64,000 nucleotides of DNA from Talpa occidentalis (Eukaryota > Chordata > Mammalia > Eulipotyphla > Talpidae): the NCBI RefSeq assembly GCF_014898055.3, contig NW_026555331.1, positions 102,508,684-102,572,683 on the forward strand, read 5' to 3'. Below are positions 23,375-34,820 of the stretch, one piece after another. Both the position numbers and the translations under genes were made by a program. Position 1 is the first letter of the stretch. Each line of letters opens with the position of its first letter. The notes below the pieces were generated by a model. The model was given only the letters and a program-made list of their open reading frames with translations, had not been told where the DNA came from and did not search any database.

Positions 23375-24293
23375 TTTTTTTTTATTATTATAAATTTTGT
23401 TTTTATATTCCCCATACAATTGCGACCCCCCTTATTTTGACCCCAATCCCTCCCCTTCCCGCCCCGCCATCCCCCATAGAGTATCTCTGCTTCATAGTTG
23501 TTTATTGATTTTGATTTTTACTTTCTTATAGTTGTTCTTTTTCCTGGTCCCTTATTTAGGTTTAGATTCCTGCTATGAGTGAGACCATCCGGTATTTTTC
23601 TTTTTCTTTTTGGCTTATTTCGCTGAGCATGATCCCTTCCAGCGCCGTCCATGTTGCTGCAAATTGCATGTGTTTATCTTTTTTGAATGCTGAGTAATAT
23701 TCCATTGTGTATATGTACCACATCTTCTTGATCCAGTCATCTATTTTTGGGCATTTAGGGTTGTTTGCAAAGCTTAGCTATTGTAAACAGTGCTGCTATA
23801 AACATAGGGGTGCAGGTGTTCTTTGGAATTGATGTTTCTGTGTCCTTTGGGTAAATACCTAGGAGTGGAATTGCTGGATCATATGGAAGCTCTATGTTTA
23901 CTAGGTCAAGAAATCTCCACACAGCTCTCCATAGTGGTTGGACCAGTTTGCACTCCCACCAACAGTGCAGGAGAGATCCTTTTTCTCCACATCCTCGCCA
24001 CATTTGTTGTTGCTAGTTTTTTTAATATGTGCCATTCTCACTGGTGTGAGATGATATCTCATTGTAGTTTTGATTTGCATTTCCCTGATTACAAGTGATG
24101 TTGAACATTTTTTCATATGCCTGTTGGCCATTTGCATTTCCTCTTCAGAGAAATTTCTTTTTAGCTCTTCTGCCCATTTTTTTGACTGGATTATTTTCTT
24201 TGTTTTTGTGGAGTCTCATCAGCTCTTTGTAGATTTTTGTGATCAGTCCTTTATCATTAGTGTTGTGTGCAAAAATGTTCTCCCAGTCAGTGG
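23375..24293 (-). mobile_element. 5'-truncated L1 with ORF2 C-terminal remnant
   Basis: On the minus strand this is the last part of L1 ORF2 followed by its 3' untranslated region and a poly(A) tail (T run at 23373-23382). Recognisable ORF2 text includes [26 protein letters not shown] and [11 protein letters not shown], from the region downstream of the reverse transcriptase and its cysteine-rich C terminus. The frame is broken: the 23901-24137 and 23755-24003 segments lie in different frames. Compared with the copy at 34.8 kb there is an extra base in the CAACCCTAAATGCCC word that creates a stop. A G-quadruplex-type tract (minus strand, 23448-23475) marks the 3' untranslated region. The perfect 17-bp duplication argues for a fairly young, non-autonomous insertion. 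Confidence 0.93.
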
Positions 24294-25478
24294 GGGACCT
24301 CAGAATTCTTAAATTCAGTTACTGATGTGGAATTTCACTTCTTCCAAGTGGGAAGGTTTAATTTAACTCTCCTTGATGTGCTTCCCCCATTGTTGGGGTG
24401 TATGTGATGATGGTGGTAGAAACTTTCCCTTTTTGTTTGTAGGTCACCAGATCAAGAGGAGCCTTATTTGGACCTGCACATCTTCCAGAGATCCAGGACT
24501 CAAGCTTTAGACACACAATAGATAGAATTTGAACAGTCTCTCTTGGCAGAGGTAAGTGAACTCTGTTGGAGAATGAATGGAATGGATATTCGGGACGAGA
24601 AGGTAAAATGGAGGCAGCGACCTGCCTTGTAGTTATTAATCTTTTTATTTTTTTTTCTGGAGCACAGAGAAATTTCCATTTCCTGGTTTTTTTTTTTTTC
24701 AGTTTGGTTGGTGCATCTATTTGATGACTAGACAATGGCATGTAGCCTGAAATAATGTATCTCCCTTGTAATTATTGCCTAAAAATCCCTATGTGACTGT
24801 TCACTCATTTCCCCTCCTAATGACAATCATAGCATCACCATTGAAACAGTGTTTCAAGATAAAAAGGAGTTGGATCTGGGTCATTGCTTTAAGGAGTGCC
24901 ACCCAGGAGAGCTTCTCCACCATGTGATATATGTGAAAAGTGAACTTTTATAGGATAAGTTACCAAGGTTTTTGCACTGTTTAATATAGTGCAGTGACTG
25001 AGTCATGAAGGAATTAAACAACATAATTAACACAATGTTTAGAGATTTTAAAATGAAATAAGGATAAATCAGAATACTCACCACACTTAGAAGGTTATGG
25101 CTTACTTCTTAGTGTTTTTTCAGGCAGGGTTTCTAAGCTGTTTTAATTCTGGGATACATTACTAATTTCAAGATAATTCTGCAATTGCGTTATGTATTCC
25201 TAGGTTCACATGTAGACATTTTAGTATTTGATCATGAAGGTATTGGTTTTGGAAAATAACTCCCTTGGCTCTGATGGTCAGAAAAAAGAAACAAGAGAAG
25301 GATGTATTCATAGAGTTCTGGAGAAGGATCGAGGTACTACTTTGTGGGGTGTCACTTTTGTTTACTCCCCAGATCGGAACTTCTGGACTCTGGGGTCCCA
25401 ACCTTTAGGAATAAGTGTGAGACAGACTGCTGTTTAAAGGAATGCAAAGTGGGAAGGGTAAGGAAGGCCAGCTGGGGT
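24294..25478. other. Unique non-coding DNA containing a candidate exon
   Basis: Begins with the right L1 duplication (24294-24310). The candidate spliced segment at 24443-24551 is listed separately. The 127-codon minus-strand frame (24358-24741) has a lysine-rich start caused by T tracts and no recognisable domain. No repeat is identified in the rest. Confidence 0.5.
24443..24551 (+). other. Candidate non-coding exon (109 nt)
   Basis: The acceptor is a pyrimidine-rich tract, CTTTCCCTTTTTGTTTGTAG, ending at 24442. The donor is GCAGAG|GTAAGTG with GT at 24552-24553, close to the consensus at every donor position. The enclosed 109 nt have stops in all three plus-strand frames (the longest open run is about 29 codons from the first base). 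An internal coding exon is therefore unlikely; an lncRNA or 5'-UTR exon is possible. No expression evidence exists here, and chance pairing of splice words cannot be excluded. Confidence 0.35.
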
Positions 25479-25525
25479 TAATGTTGCAAATCTTTTTTTT
25501 TTTTTTTTTTAATGTTGCAAATCTT
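25479..25525 (-). mobile_element. Bare poly(A) retro-insertion flanked by a 16-bp duplication
   Basis: TAATGTTGCAAATCTT occurs at 25479-25494 and again at 25510-25525. Nothing lies between except T residues (the total T run is 25493-25510). On the minus strand this is target duplication, poly(A), target duplication, with a CT|AAGA nick context compatible with L1 endonuclease. I infer a target-primed insertion that copied only the poly(A) tail of an RNA. Replication slippage would not readily duplicate the non-homopolymer 16 bp on both sides. Confidence 0.8.
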
Positions 25526-25989
25526 AGGAACATATAGAAAGATGCAACTTGTCACACAAAGTCCCACACTTAATGGCAAACAGTGAGACTCACAATAAAC
25601 TTCCATTCTAGACATGGACTAATACATTTCCTTATGAAGTACCTAATATACTTTATACTTTACTTAATATTAAATATGATATTTGTTAACTATGACAATT
25701 TAGGAATTATCAAAAAGCATAAAGTAGAAAAAAGTCAAAATCCAACCCCCAAAAGAATTATGATAAGAGTCTTATCAATCTTTAAATTAATATGCACATA
25801 TTGCATTTTAAAAGCAAAGTTAATGAAGTAGCCTTTAAGGCTTCTTTGCATTAATGAGTTTAGGCAGGTTATGCTACTGTAACAGAAGATCTTCAATGCT
25901 CAGTGCCTTCTAATATCAAAAGTTTATTTTTCATTCATGCTACATGTCCAATGTAGTCAGTTCCCACTGTACCCCACATCTTCTTCATT
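25526..25989. other. Unique non-coding DNA and left SINE duplication
   Basis: AT-rich unique sequence. An imperfect 15-bp target duplication (CACATCTTCTTCATT, 25975-25989) precedes the next SINE. Confidence 0.6.
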
Positions 25990-26273
25990 TTCTAAAAAAT
26001 ATCTAGTTTATTTATTTATGCATACAAGAACTGGGGTATAGGCCAGAGGTGTGAGGTGCAATCTTCTCTGATGAAAAGATTCATCAGAGACAGAGTGGGG
26101 AGCAGAACAGGCAGATCTACTGAAATACACTACTCAGGGGAGCAGAGCGTGAGACAGTAGAGGTCTGCTGTGCCATGTGGGTTAGCACCTGACTGGGGAT
26201 CGACTCGTGCTGTACTGGCTGCCAAAAGCTTCATAGTGCTGAGACTTAACCCCTGTGCCACCAGGGAGGCCCA
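25990..26273 (-). mobile_element. tRNA-derived SINE, copy 3 (antisense)
   Basis: Same family as copies 1 and 2 on the minus strand: (TTTA)n tail at the left, body words TACTGAAATACACTACTCAG and AGAGGTCTGCTGTGCCATGT, and a tRNA-like head ending ACCAGGGAGGCCC near 26273. Flanking duplications CACATCTTCTTCATT and CACATCACCTTCATT differ at two of 15 positions. The copy is more diverged than copies 1 and 2 and hence older. The GC-rich head has many CpG-decay substitutions. Confidence 0.9.
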
Positions 26274-29200
26274 CACATCACCTTCATTCTAAGGACTCAA
26301 TGTGAAGGAACAATTTCCTTGCAGAGAGAAAAGGGAATATGATAGATCATGCATTTGTCTTTAAGCTTCTGCATGGAAGTGACATTGCTGCTTTCATTTC
26401 ATTTTGGAGAACAAGTCATATGGCAAGCTTAATGTGAGTGGGTAAGAAAGTATAATCCTCTTCAGGGAGGAGCAACAATTAACTGTGAACAATAATACTT
26501 TATGCTACCATTTAGCTAATGTAATATTCTACACCCATTTGCAAGTATTGGATTTGTTATGAAATTAATTTGTGAGGTTCTAGTGTGAGAATTTTGTACA
26601 TCTCCTATCTTCATTTCTTCCCATCTTTGTTCTCATTGCCATAGGAAGGGAATGGTGGGCTGGGGGACAAATTAGAGACCCTACACAAGTAGAAATGAAT
26701 TTGTATAAACAAATGGCAGTAATATCTAAAGGAAAATTATAGAATTTTATAGAAGCAAATCCAAAACAAAAATCCAGGCAGCAGAAAATTTAAATTATAT
26801 TCTCAATTCAAGAGTTACCTTTTCAACAGAAATTTTCAGCAAATGGTGATCTTCACTTGGCTTCTCCACACTGAGAGAGGGACAGTTTCCTGGCACCAAG
26901 GCAACCTTTCTAGCAGCTGGTTCAAGGGTCCATATGTAGTCAGAGCTAGGGATTTGGATTCAGAAGCCCACATCTACCTATCTCTGTCAGCCTCCTACCT
27001 TCTGTTTTCAAAGACTCTGCCTGGGGGGTCAGGATGCAGCTTCGTAAATCTGAAATCACCTGCTCATTTTCTCAGTACCCAGCTGCTTACCGAATGGTTT
27101 AAGAACAGAAGGAAAATGTCCATTCTCCAGTTCCGTTTGTGCTTCTGGCCCCTGGCTTCCTGGGCATTACCTCCTGTGCTGAGGAGGGTATGAAATGCAT
27201 TCACCATCCATTATAGCATCATCAGGGCTCACAGGTGTCTGCTCAGAGACAGGGGAACATTCATAAAGCTAGGAAGGACCTCCTGATGTCGCCCTTGCCC
27301 TTGGTTTTCTAATTGGTATGCTCAAAGCCTGAGCAGCAGAGATGGTCCCTATTTTACATTCATTTGCAGTGTAGTAGAGATGCAATTATTTGCAGACAAT
27401 GAAAAAATCACGCATTTCCTAACCTTGCCTGCGTGGTTTGCCTTCCAAGTATACCCCTGGCATGCTCGCATTGAGCCCCTTTTGCTCAACTTGTTGGGAG
27501 GGCACCCCTATAAGAAGTCCTAAGTTTGGACAATCAACAACCATCTCTGACTTTGCCCTGTGTTTTGTCTTTAGCTAGTGTCCAATAGTCATTGTCTGTG
27601 CCGCCTCTCTCCCTAGTCAGCTTCAGGGTTCATTTGCTTCTATTTATTAGTCAGTAAAGAATGTTCATGTTTTGCATTTAATAAGCCACTGAACACAACA
27701 AGCTCCTTACTGAGCTGGAGTGGATGATGGTGTTTGCTGGATCAACCAACTTCTCCAGAAACAGTGATTAACCTGTCATCTTCCAGTATCTCTGCTGGAC
27801 TCACCCACATGAACGCAGCTTTAAAACACAACAGTGGTTTTCAACTGTATGCATGACCAACTTTCACAGTTTTCTTTTCAAATGTCTTGACTTCAGTGAA
27901 TGCAGTGGGAGAAGAGAATTCTAATAGCTTTTTCTGAAAATATGGGGGCTTCCTAGGGAGACAGTAATTCAGTGTTAATGGAGGGAAGATAGATCTGAAC
28001 TGGTGTGAAAGTGGGGCTAAAGGATTAAGTAGGGTTAACCTTGAGGCATTTATAACAGTTTCAACCCTGAGATCTGAGAATCCATGTGCTCTGTTTTGCC
28101 CAGACAAAATGAGCTAAGGAGGAAAAAGCAAAGTGGAAAGCAATTTCTAAGACAAATAGTTCCTCCCCCTTAGGCAGCCCTCTATTCAGATATCTCCAGA
28201 GTAGCCATCTGAATGCCTGGGGTTTATCTTTGGCTACAACACAAGCAAACATTGGGCCTGGAATAAGGAGAGAAGGAGGGGGAATAAAAACAAAAAGACC
28301 CCTTGCCAGGACCATAGAGAAGGAGCATGGCAGAGCCAGCCTCCTGACTGGCACCGCAGGGTTCTGAGGCCTGGGACAGCTGTGGAGCCCATCACCTCGG
28401 GAGGAGGGTTTGTTCTGTCCCTGGCTTCCTGGCTCCCACCTTCCCTGCACATTTTCTCCAACTGAGTTCATTCTTGGCTGGTCCTCACTCAGAGGCATGA
28501 GAGCCAGGTGCTGGGATGGAGCCAGGTTAGAGACTGGAAGTTCATCCACTGCCGTGATTTAAAGCTGAGTGGAAAAATGTAAGATAGAAAAGTTAGAAAA
28601 GTCTTAATTCCATTCTGAGGGGGAGCTGTGGAGGGACAGGCTTTTAAGGGAACAAAATGGTAGTGCAAAAAATGATTTTTAGAATGTTAAGGATTTTTTG
28701 CCTTGGCGAAATCACTACACCTCTGAGTATTGGTAGAGGTTTGTTGTTAGCGTTTCTTTGACTGTATATTGGAGGAATGAATGGCTTTTGCTGTCTGTGA
28801 AAGATTTATCAAGCTCCTTGGCCACTCTGTTCCATAAGGACCTGACTCCAGGATTTGTGTGGTGTATCTGTGAATGAACAGGCTGAGTGTTGGGTAGGTA
28901 GAGAATAAAGCCTTGTGCGAAGCTCTTGTAAAATGTTAAAAGCTAAAGAACTTCCTGGTATTCCTGGAGAGTTAAAGAGAAGGATCTGAACAGTCCAGAT
29001 AACTTTATCACTCTCAGATTCCCCCCAAGTAACTAATGCAGGCTTCTGTCTGGGCCCCAACTTATCCAGGTGTAGTCTTTACCTATGGTCCATTCCTAGT
29101 ACTTCTCAACTCTTCCCAATATAAAGGAATCTGTGTTCTCTGATTACTCCAGTTGGTCTCTGCCTCTCAAAAAGAACATAATTTTAAGTACCTGGAAATT

Positions 29201-29794
29201 CAGGATTGTTCTTGAAAAACTAAGTATGGGATACATTTTTTTCTTTTCCTCCCTTTTCTTACAGGTATTGTCAGGGAAACAGATGTTGGTTTTATAGCAC
29301 AAGATTATATTATAAATCTTCAAGTAGGAAAAAATCCTTTAATTATATTTTAATATATCCATCAAACATAAACAAAACATAAAAAGAAGTTATAGAGATA
29401 TATTTTGGATCAAACAGAGGGAATCTTTTTGATAATAGAGCTATTCCAAGCTAAAATGGACTGACTTGACTGATAGTAAGCTTTCCTTATCAGGGTGTTG
29501 AAGCAAAGGCTAGAAAATTATTGTTCATTAATTACTCTTAAGGTGTAAAAACAACAATGAGCATTTTCTATCATTAACTAAAGTGTTCTTAATTTGTGAT
29601 CTGCTAAACTTGAATATAAAGTTACTATTATGTGCATGTTCATGGAGGAGGATTTCTTTTTAAATCACAATCTCTTCTCTATGATAAACAGTTAATTACC
29701 ACTCCATATAAAGAGGTGTGGAAATCTTTATCAGCATGAATTTGTTTATTTTTGCAGTTTTATCAGTTATTGCATCATGGAATTTGAGTTTCTG
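26274..29794. other. Long unique non-coding segment, no repeats recognised
   Basis: About 3.5 kb without a recognisable repeat. Open frames of 116 codons (plus, 26843-27193) and 162 and 88 codons (minus, 28061-28549 and 27841-28107) show no domain or family resemblance. GC-richer patches at 27000-27200 and 28250-28520 explain the long frames. A strong acceptor-like tract (CTCCCTTTTCTTACAG ending at 29264) has no good donor downstream. I cannot assign a function. Confidence 0.45.
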
Positions 29795-30445
29795 TTTTTA
29801 GGTGTATAAATATTTAGGACGATGAGGTTCTCTTGATAGGTTGACCCTTTTATTATTTTGAAAAGATCACTATTCACCTGGCAGTTTTCTTGGATCTGAA
29901 ATATACATTGTCTGCTATTAATATAACCATTTCATCGTCCCCACCCCTATTTTTAATATTATTATGGTATCTTTTTTCCATTCTCTTATTTTCAGTTCTG
30001 GGAAGTAGAATATATTTAGGTCTTGCTTTTTACCCAATCTAACAATCATTTTTTTTTAACTGATATGTCTACATTACTTATATTTAATGAAATTATAGAT
30101 ATAGTTGTGTTTAAATCTACAATTTACTATGTCTGATCTGATCTTTCTTCCATTACCCATCCCTCTTTTTCTGCCTTCTTTTGGGTTAATTAGTAGACTT
30201 TAAAAATTATTCTATTTTATCTCTGGTGTTATATTATTTTAGTATTTAGTTGTATTCATTCAGTAGTTGCCTTAGGGTTCATATTACACATTTTAACTTA
30301 TTATGGTATTCTTTATTTTTTTAAAGTTTACTTTACATTTTTTTAAATTCAAGTACCATCATTACAGTCTTCTTTAAAGTGATATTTTAAAGTAATACGT
30401 GTTTAGGTATAATATAAGAACTTTAAATCATTATACTTAAGTTTT
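29795..30445 (-). mobile_element. Old L1 ORF2 fragment (antisense)
   Basis: CTTGATAGGTTGACCCTTTT, TCTGCTATTAATATAACCAT, then GTATCTTTTTTCCATTCTC and TTTAGGTCTTGCTTTTTACC follow the antisense text of L1 ORF2 between endonuclease and reverse transcriptase. It is highly decayed, with no frame. Confidence 0.6.
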
Positions 30446-30519
30446 TCCTCTCGGTTTTTATGCTATTCTTATTATACATTTAACCCCTATGTATGGAGAG
30501 GGAGGAAGTCAGAAAGATC

Positions 30520-31165
30520 CACTCCTAAGTTCTCAACAAATCTAGTATAGAAAGAATGTATCTAACCATAATAAAAGACCATGTATAACAACTCCACAGC
30601 AAACATACTCAAATGTGAAAGGTTGAAAGTTTTTTCTCCAAGATCAGAAAGGGTTACCCACACTCACCACTCTTATTCAGTGTAGTACTGGAAATTCTAG
30701 CTAGAGCAATTAGGTAAGAAAATAAATAAACAGGATTCAAATCAAAAGGAAGTAATAAAATTTTCTGTTTGCAGATGACATAACCTTATATATGGAAAAC
30801 ATTAAAAATCCTATAAAAATTATTAGAACAAATAAACTCAGTCAAGTGGAAGGATACAAAATCAACATACATGACTCATTTGTGTTTCTGTGCACCAGCA
30901 ACAAGCTATCTGAAAAAGGAACAAAGAAAGCAATCCCATTCACAGAACAATAAATAACTTCGTAATAAATTTAACCAAGCAGGGGAAAGAGCTTTACACT
31001 GAAAACTAAAAAATACATTGATAAAAGAAACTGAAGAAGATAAGGAACTGATATCAATAATATATAGTGTTTATAACTCAACTGATGAGAAAATATACAA
31101 CCCAATAAAAACGGACAAATTATAAGTCCATGAAAACATGTTCAATATTATTAATCACCAAATAA
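30520..31165 (+). mobile_element. Old L1 reverse-transcriptase fragment (sense)
   Basis: Sense-strand ORF2 text includes TTTGCAGATGAC (30768-30779), which encodes FADD, the reverse-transcriptase catalytic motif. Upstream are CACTCTTATTCAGTGTAGTA and AGCTAGAGCAATTAGG, and downstream GGATACAAAATCAACATAC. After about 31035 the text jumps to a later ORF2 region (GGAACTGATATCAATAATAT), which marks an internal deletion. Frames are broken by stops and indels. It may be the sense part of a 5'-inverted L1 with 29795-30445. Confidence 0.8.
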
Positions 31166-33679
31166 GCATATCTTCTAAAAAGAATTTCCAGCTCTCTTCT
31201 GAAATATATCAATCATATCTCTTTTCAAACATAGTAGAATATAGTTACTTTTAAGAAGTCTTTGGAAACTGCAATACCTGGATTTCCATTGTTCTTTTTC
31301 TATCATCTGTTACCTCTGCTGATTTTAACTGTGATTTATCTCTTTAAGTGGTTGGTTAATTTCAATTATATCTCAGATACTATAATTTAAAAATTGCATG
31401 TAGCAATAATTTGAGGTCTGGGATTATATTATCTTCCTCAGCTGAGGGTTTTTTCATGCTTCTGCCAGACATTTGAAGTTTCCTACAATTCAGAATCATC
31501 TTGATCTAGTTTCAAAGATTAAAACAATTCAAAGATTGATATAAGCCTATGGGAAGGACTTTCTATTGTATGGTCTTCTGGGGTTTCAGTCCAAAGCAAG
31601 GTGAGTGTTGTAGCACTGTCACTTGATGATGCTAGAGTGTAGTTTTTCTCTGTTCAATCCCAGACTGCAAAAACGTGGTTCATTTTCTTAACCTCTCAGC
31701 CACATCTTTTCTGCATTGAAAAACATTCCCACAGGAAAAGAGATTCTGATTGCTGACTTAACTATCTGAATTTTTATCTTCTCTCAGATTTTGAAAAGAG
31801 CCATTGAACAAGTAAATAAAATAACAGGTATTCTACATTTTATGTGAGCTTTCCAATTCTGTAAAGTTAAGAATTCTTATATAAAGATAATAATTTGGAG
31901 CAGGTCCAGAATCCTTAAGGCTTCTTAATCAATGAGACATTAGGAGGACATAATTTTGAGAAATCTTCAAGTTCTTGCAGATTCCATCATTGGTTGGTTG
32001 TTGTTGGAGCAGAGAAGGAATAGGGATTCAGATTTTTGCATAGTTGATTGATCATGAGGGCAGATAATGGATGTGGTCATTTCTACGAGCTCTGCAAATT
32101 TTCTTGGTCCAAACGAACTTGCTTCTACGGTTGTTCCCAAAAGATGTCAAGTACATGATAATTCTTTTAAGTATACATAAAGAAATTCATAACATGCCAT
32201 TTTTCCAAACTGAAATTTCAATATGGAAAGTTGAAGAACATTCCCAGGTCCACAGACCACTGGACTAATCAAAATACCCTATCAGATATAAAAGCAATTC
32301 TGATAATGGACTAATAAATTATTGGTATGAAATAGAATTGGGGGGGATGGGAGGTAAGTGTCTTCATTTTAGTTTCAGCCTGGATTTATGAAGAGCTGTG
32401 TCCTTTTTATGGATAGGATATTGATATTTTTCTTTTCTCTCCCGAAAATTCTCTACAATTTGGTTCTTTTTCTCCCCAGGAAAGATTAGGGAGAGAGTTC
32501 TTGAAACTAAGGTTCCCAGGGCACAGGACAGCCTTGGTTAGACTTTCTTTGCATTTTTTTAGCACATAGATTTCTATGCAGGATCCTAACTAATTGAGCT
32601 GCTAGAAATGTTTTTATCCTACACAGAAGTTTATGGGGTGAAAAGGAAAACAAAACCATGAGTCCACTGGAGTTGTTTGTTTTACTACTATTTGAAAAAT
32701 AAATACAATTCCCTGTTTAGAGTCATATTTTTTTCTCTTCTACCTCTTAGATCACTGACATGGAACAAAGAGAGAAAAACCAAAGTTAAATACAAATCCA
32801 GTGATGTGTCAGGAGGCTCCTTCCTTGGTCCCCAAAGTTCTTAGAGCTTGTCCAGACGCCTAACTTTCTTGGCAACCACACTCACAGAGAGGATCCAAGT
32901 ATCCTTTGCAGTTACCTTTCCAAGGCTATTTGGAGAGAAAAACACCAGCAGAATAGTCAAATTAGGTAATGTGAAACAGCTGCTTCTCTATCTGTTCAGA
33001 TCAACTCCTTTCTAGAATAAAGGTTTGCAAACTTATGTATGCACACAAATATGGGGAAATTAAAAATACATATTTCTACAGCTACCTGATCTCCATGGCA
33101 AAAGATCTCATTCAGTGTGCTTGAATTGAAGATCAATTGTCTACATTTTTAACAAAGGTGGTTGAACTATGAACCATCTTTGAAGAAAACCTGTTGAAAG
33201 ACTGGGCTCTCGAAATCCAGAAGATGCAGTTATGATGGAATTTCACTGAGCATGCTCCCTTCTCATTAGTTCAGCAGCATAGAAGTGCTCTTGATGTAAG
33301 TGTTGACATTTCTTTAAGGATGACATGAAGCTCTCCTAGTTTGGGAATATGCTTGTGAAGAAAAGAATCATCTTACATTTCTGTTGAGGGCTGTTTTCTA
33401 GCCCTAGAGGAACCTTCAACACTATTATGCTACTAGTAGTAGAGAGATACTTAGAGACACAAAAGTGATCAAACAGAAATACAGTAGGATTCTCAGGGGA
33501 AATAATTCTGCTTTCAGTCCAAGTATCTGAGTAATACTTGATTGGTTTCCACAGAGGACTCCATTTTCATTTTGTTAAACTCTTAATCCTCCAAGATGAT
33601 TTAGTGAAACCATCAACATTACTACTATCCTCCCACAGCACCTCCAAAATCTAATTCTCTTTTGGATCTTGGTGCTTCA
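31166..33679. other. Unique non-coding DNA
   Basis: No gene or clear repeat. A donor-like GGGAG|GTAAGTG lies at about 32347-32358 without a convincing partner acceptor. The 65-codon frame at 32071-32268 is unremarkable. Confidence 0.5.
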
Positions 33680-33838
33680 GTTAAAGAACTTATTTTCTGC
33701 TTTGTATCATAAGGACTTTGTGTATATGTTTATTTCTCTAACTAGATTATAGACCCCTTTGAGGCAGGAAAAATATTTTTAATCTTTGTATCAAGTGTAC
33801 AAAGTACCTGACATAAAAGATCATCTATAACTATTGAC
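33680..33838 (+). mobile_element. L2 LINE 3'-end relic
   Basis: TTTATTTCTCTAACTAGATT, ATAGACCCCTTTGAGGCAGG and ACAAAGTACCTGACATAAAA follow the L2 3' end in order. It is ancient and non-coding. Confidence 0.55.
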
Positions 33839-34820
33839 ACAGTTAAATCAAATACAATTTATAATCACTCAATTTCATAAAATACAATCCATAGTATTTT
33901 TGTAAGTTTTTAAAATAACATTGTTCAATTAATATTTATTCTAGCTAATAGTTATACATTATTGAAAATGGGAAAAAATTTGTAAGCACAATATAGTTTC
34001 AAAATGAAAATGAATTTTGGAATAACTACTTCCAAAAATTAACTTGAACTCTGGTTCTGAATTACCATTGATAATTATTTGGTTCTAGACCATCAAGTCA
34101 CCGGTTGCCTCTGCGATGCATCCTGGTATTGGCACTCCCTCTTTCTTCTTATCTTGCCTTTTCCTTTGCTATTACTCTCAAGGATTACACCAAAGACACA
34201 CATAAGCCTTTGTCTGGCTCTATTTTCTGAGAAACTGATGGAAAGATATTATGAAAGTTGAGAGGAGTACGGGTTAGATAAAGCTATTTGACCTTTAAAA
34301 TGCAATGTGATATTTTTCGTAGGCTAATACAAAAATAAACTTGTATTACCTGATCATGCTTGCTCAATGACCAAAAAAAGCAATTTCGGATTAAATTTTA
34401 CCCCAGACTACACACAAAGTGGGTAATACTAATTTAGATAATCTAAAAATCACCATAATCACACTAATGGAGGTGTTATGTAGAAAAACAAATATACAAG
34501 GTAGTAATGCAGGACCATGAGCAAGGGACACCGTCAAACCAACAAGAAATATTTCAGAATTCCTCTCTGCAATCTAACAAGGAAGGACTTAGGAAAAACT
34601 GTTTAAGCCATCATGGCACCTAACTGAATTAACAATATGAATAATAGTATAATACATGATTGTCTTTAAAGGGTTCTCTACATCTGTATCTAAACAAAGT
34701 TCATGCATTGCATTTATTATGCCTCAGGTATTTAAAAAATTGATTCCAACTGCCTTCTTCTTTTATTTATTTTCCATTCATAATGTTTAATGGTGTGAGG
34801 AGTTGCAATTTTATTTTTTA
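33839..34820. other. Unique AT-rich non-coding DNA
   Basis: No gene or repeat recognised. Confidence 0.5.
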
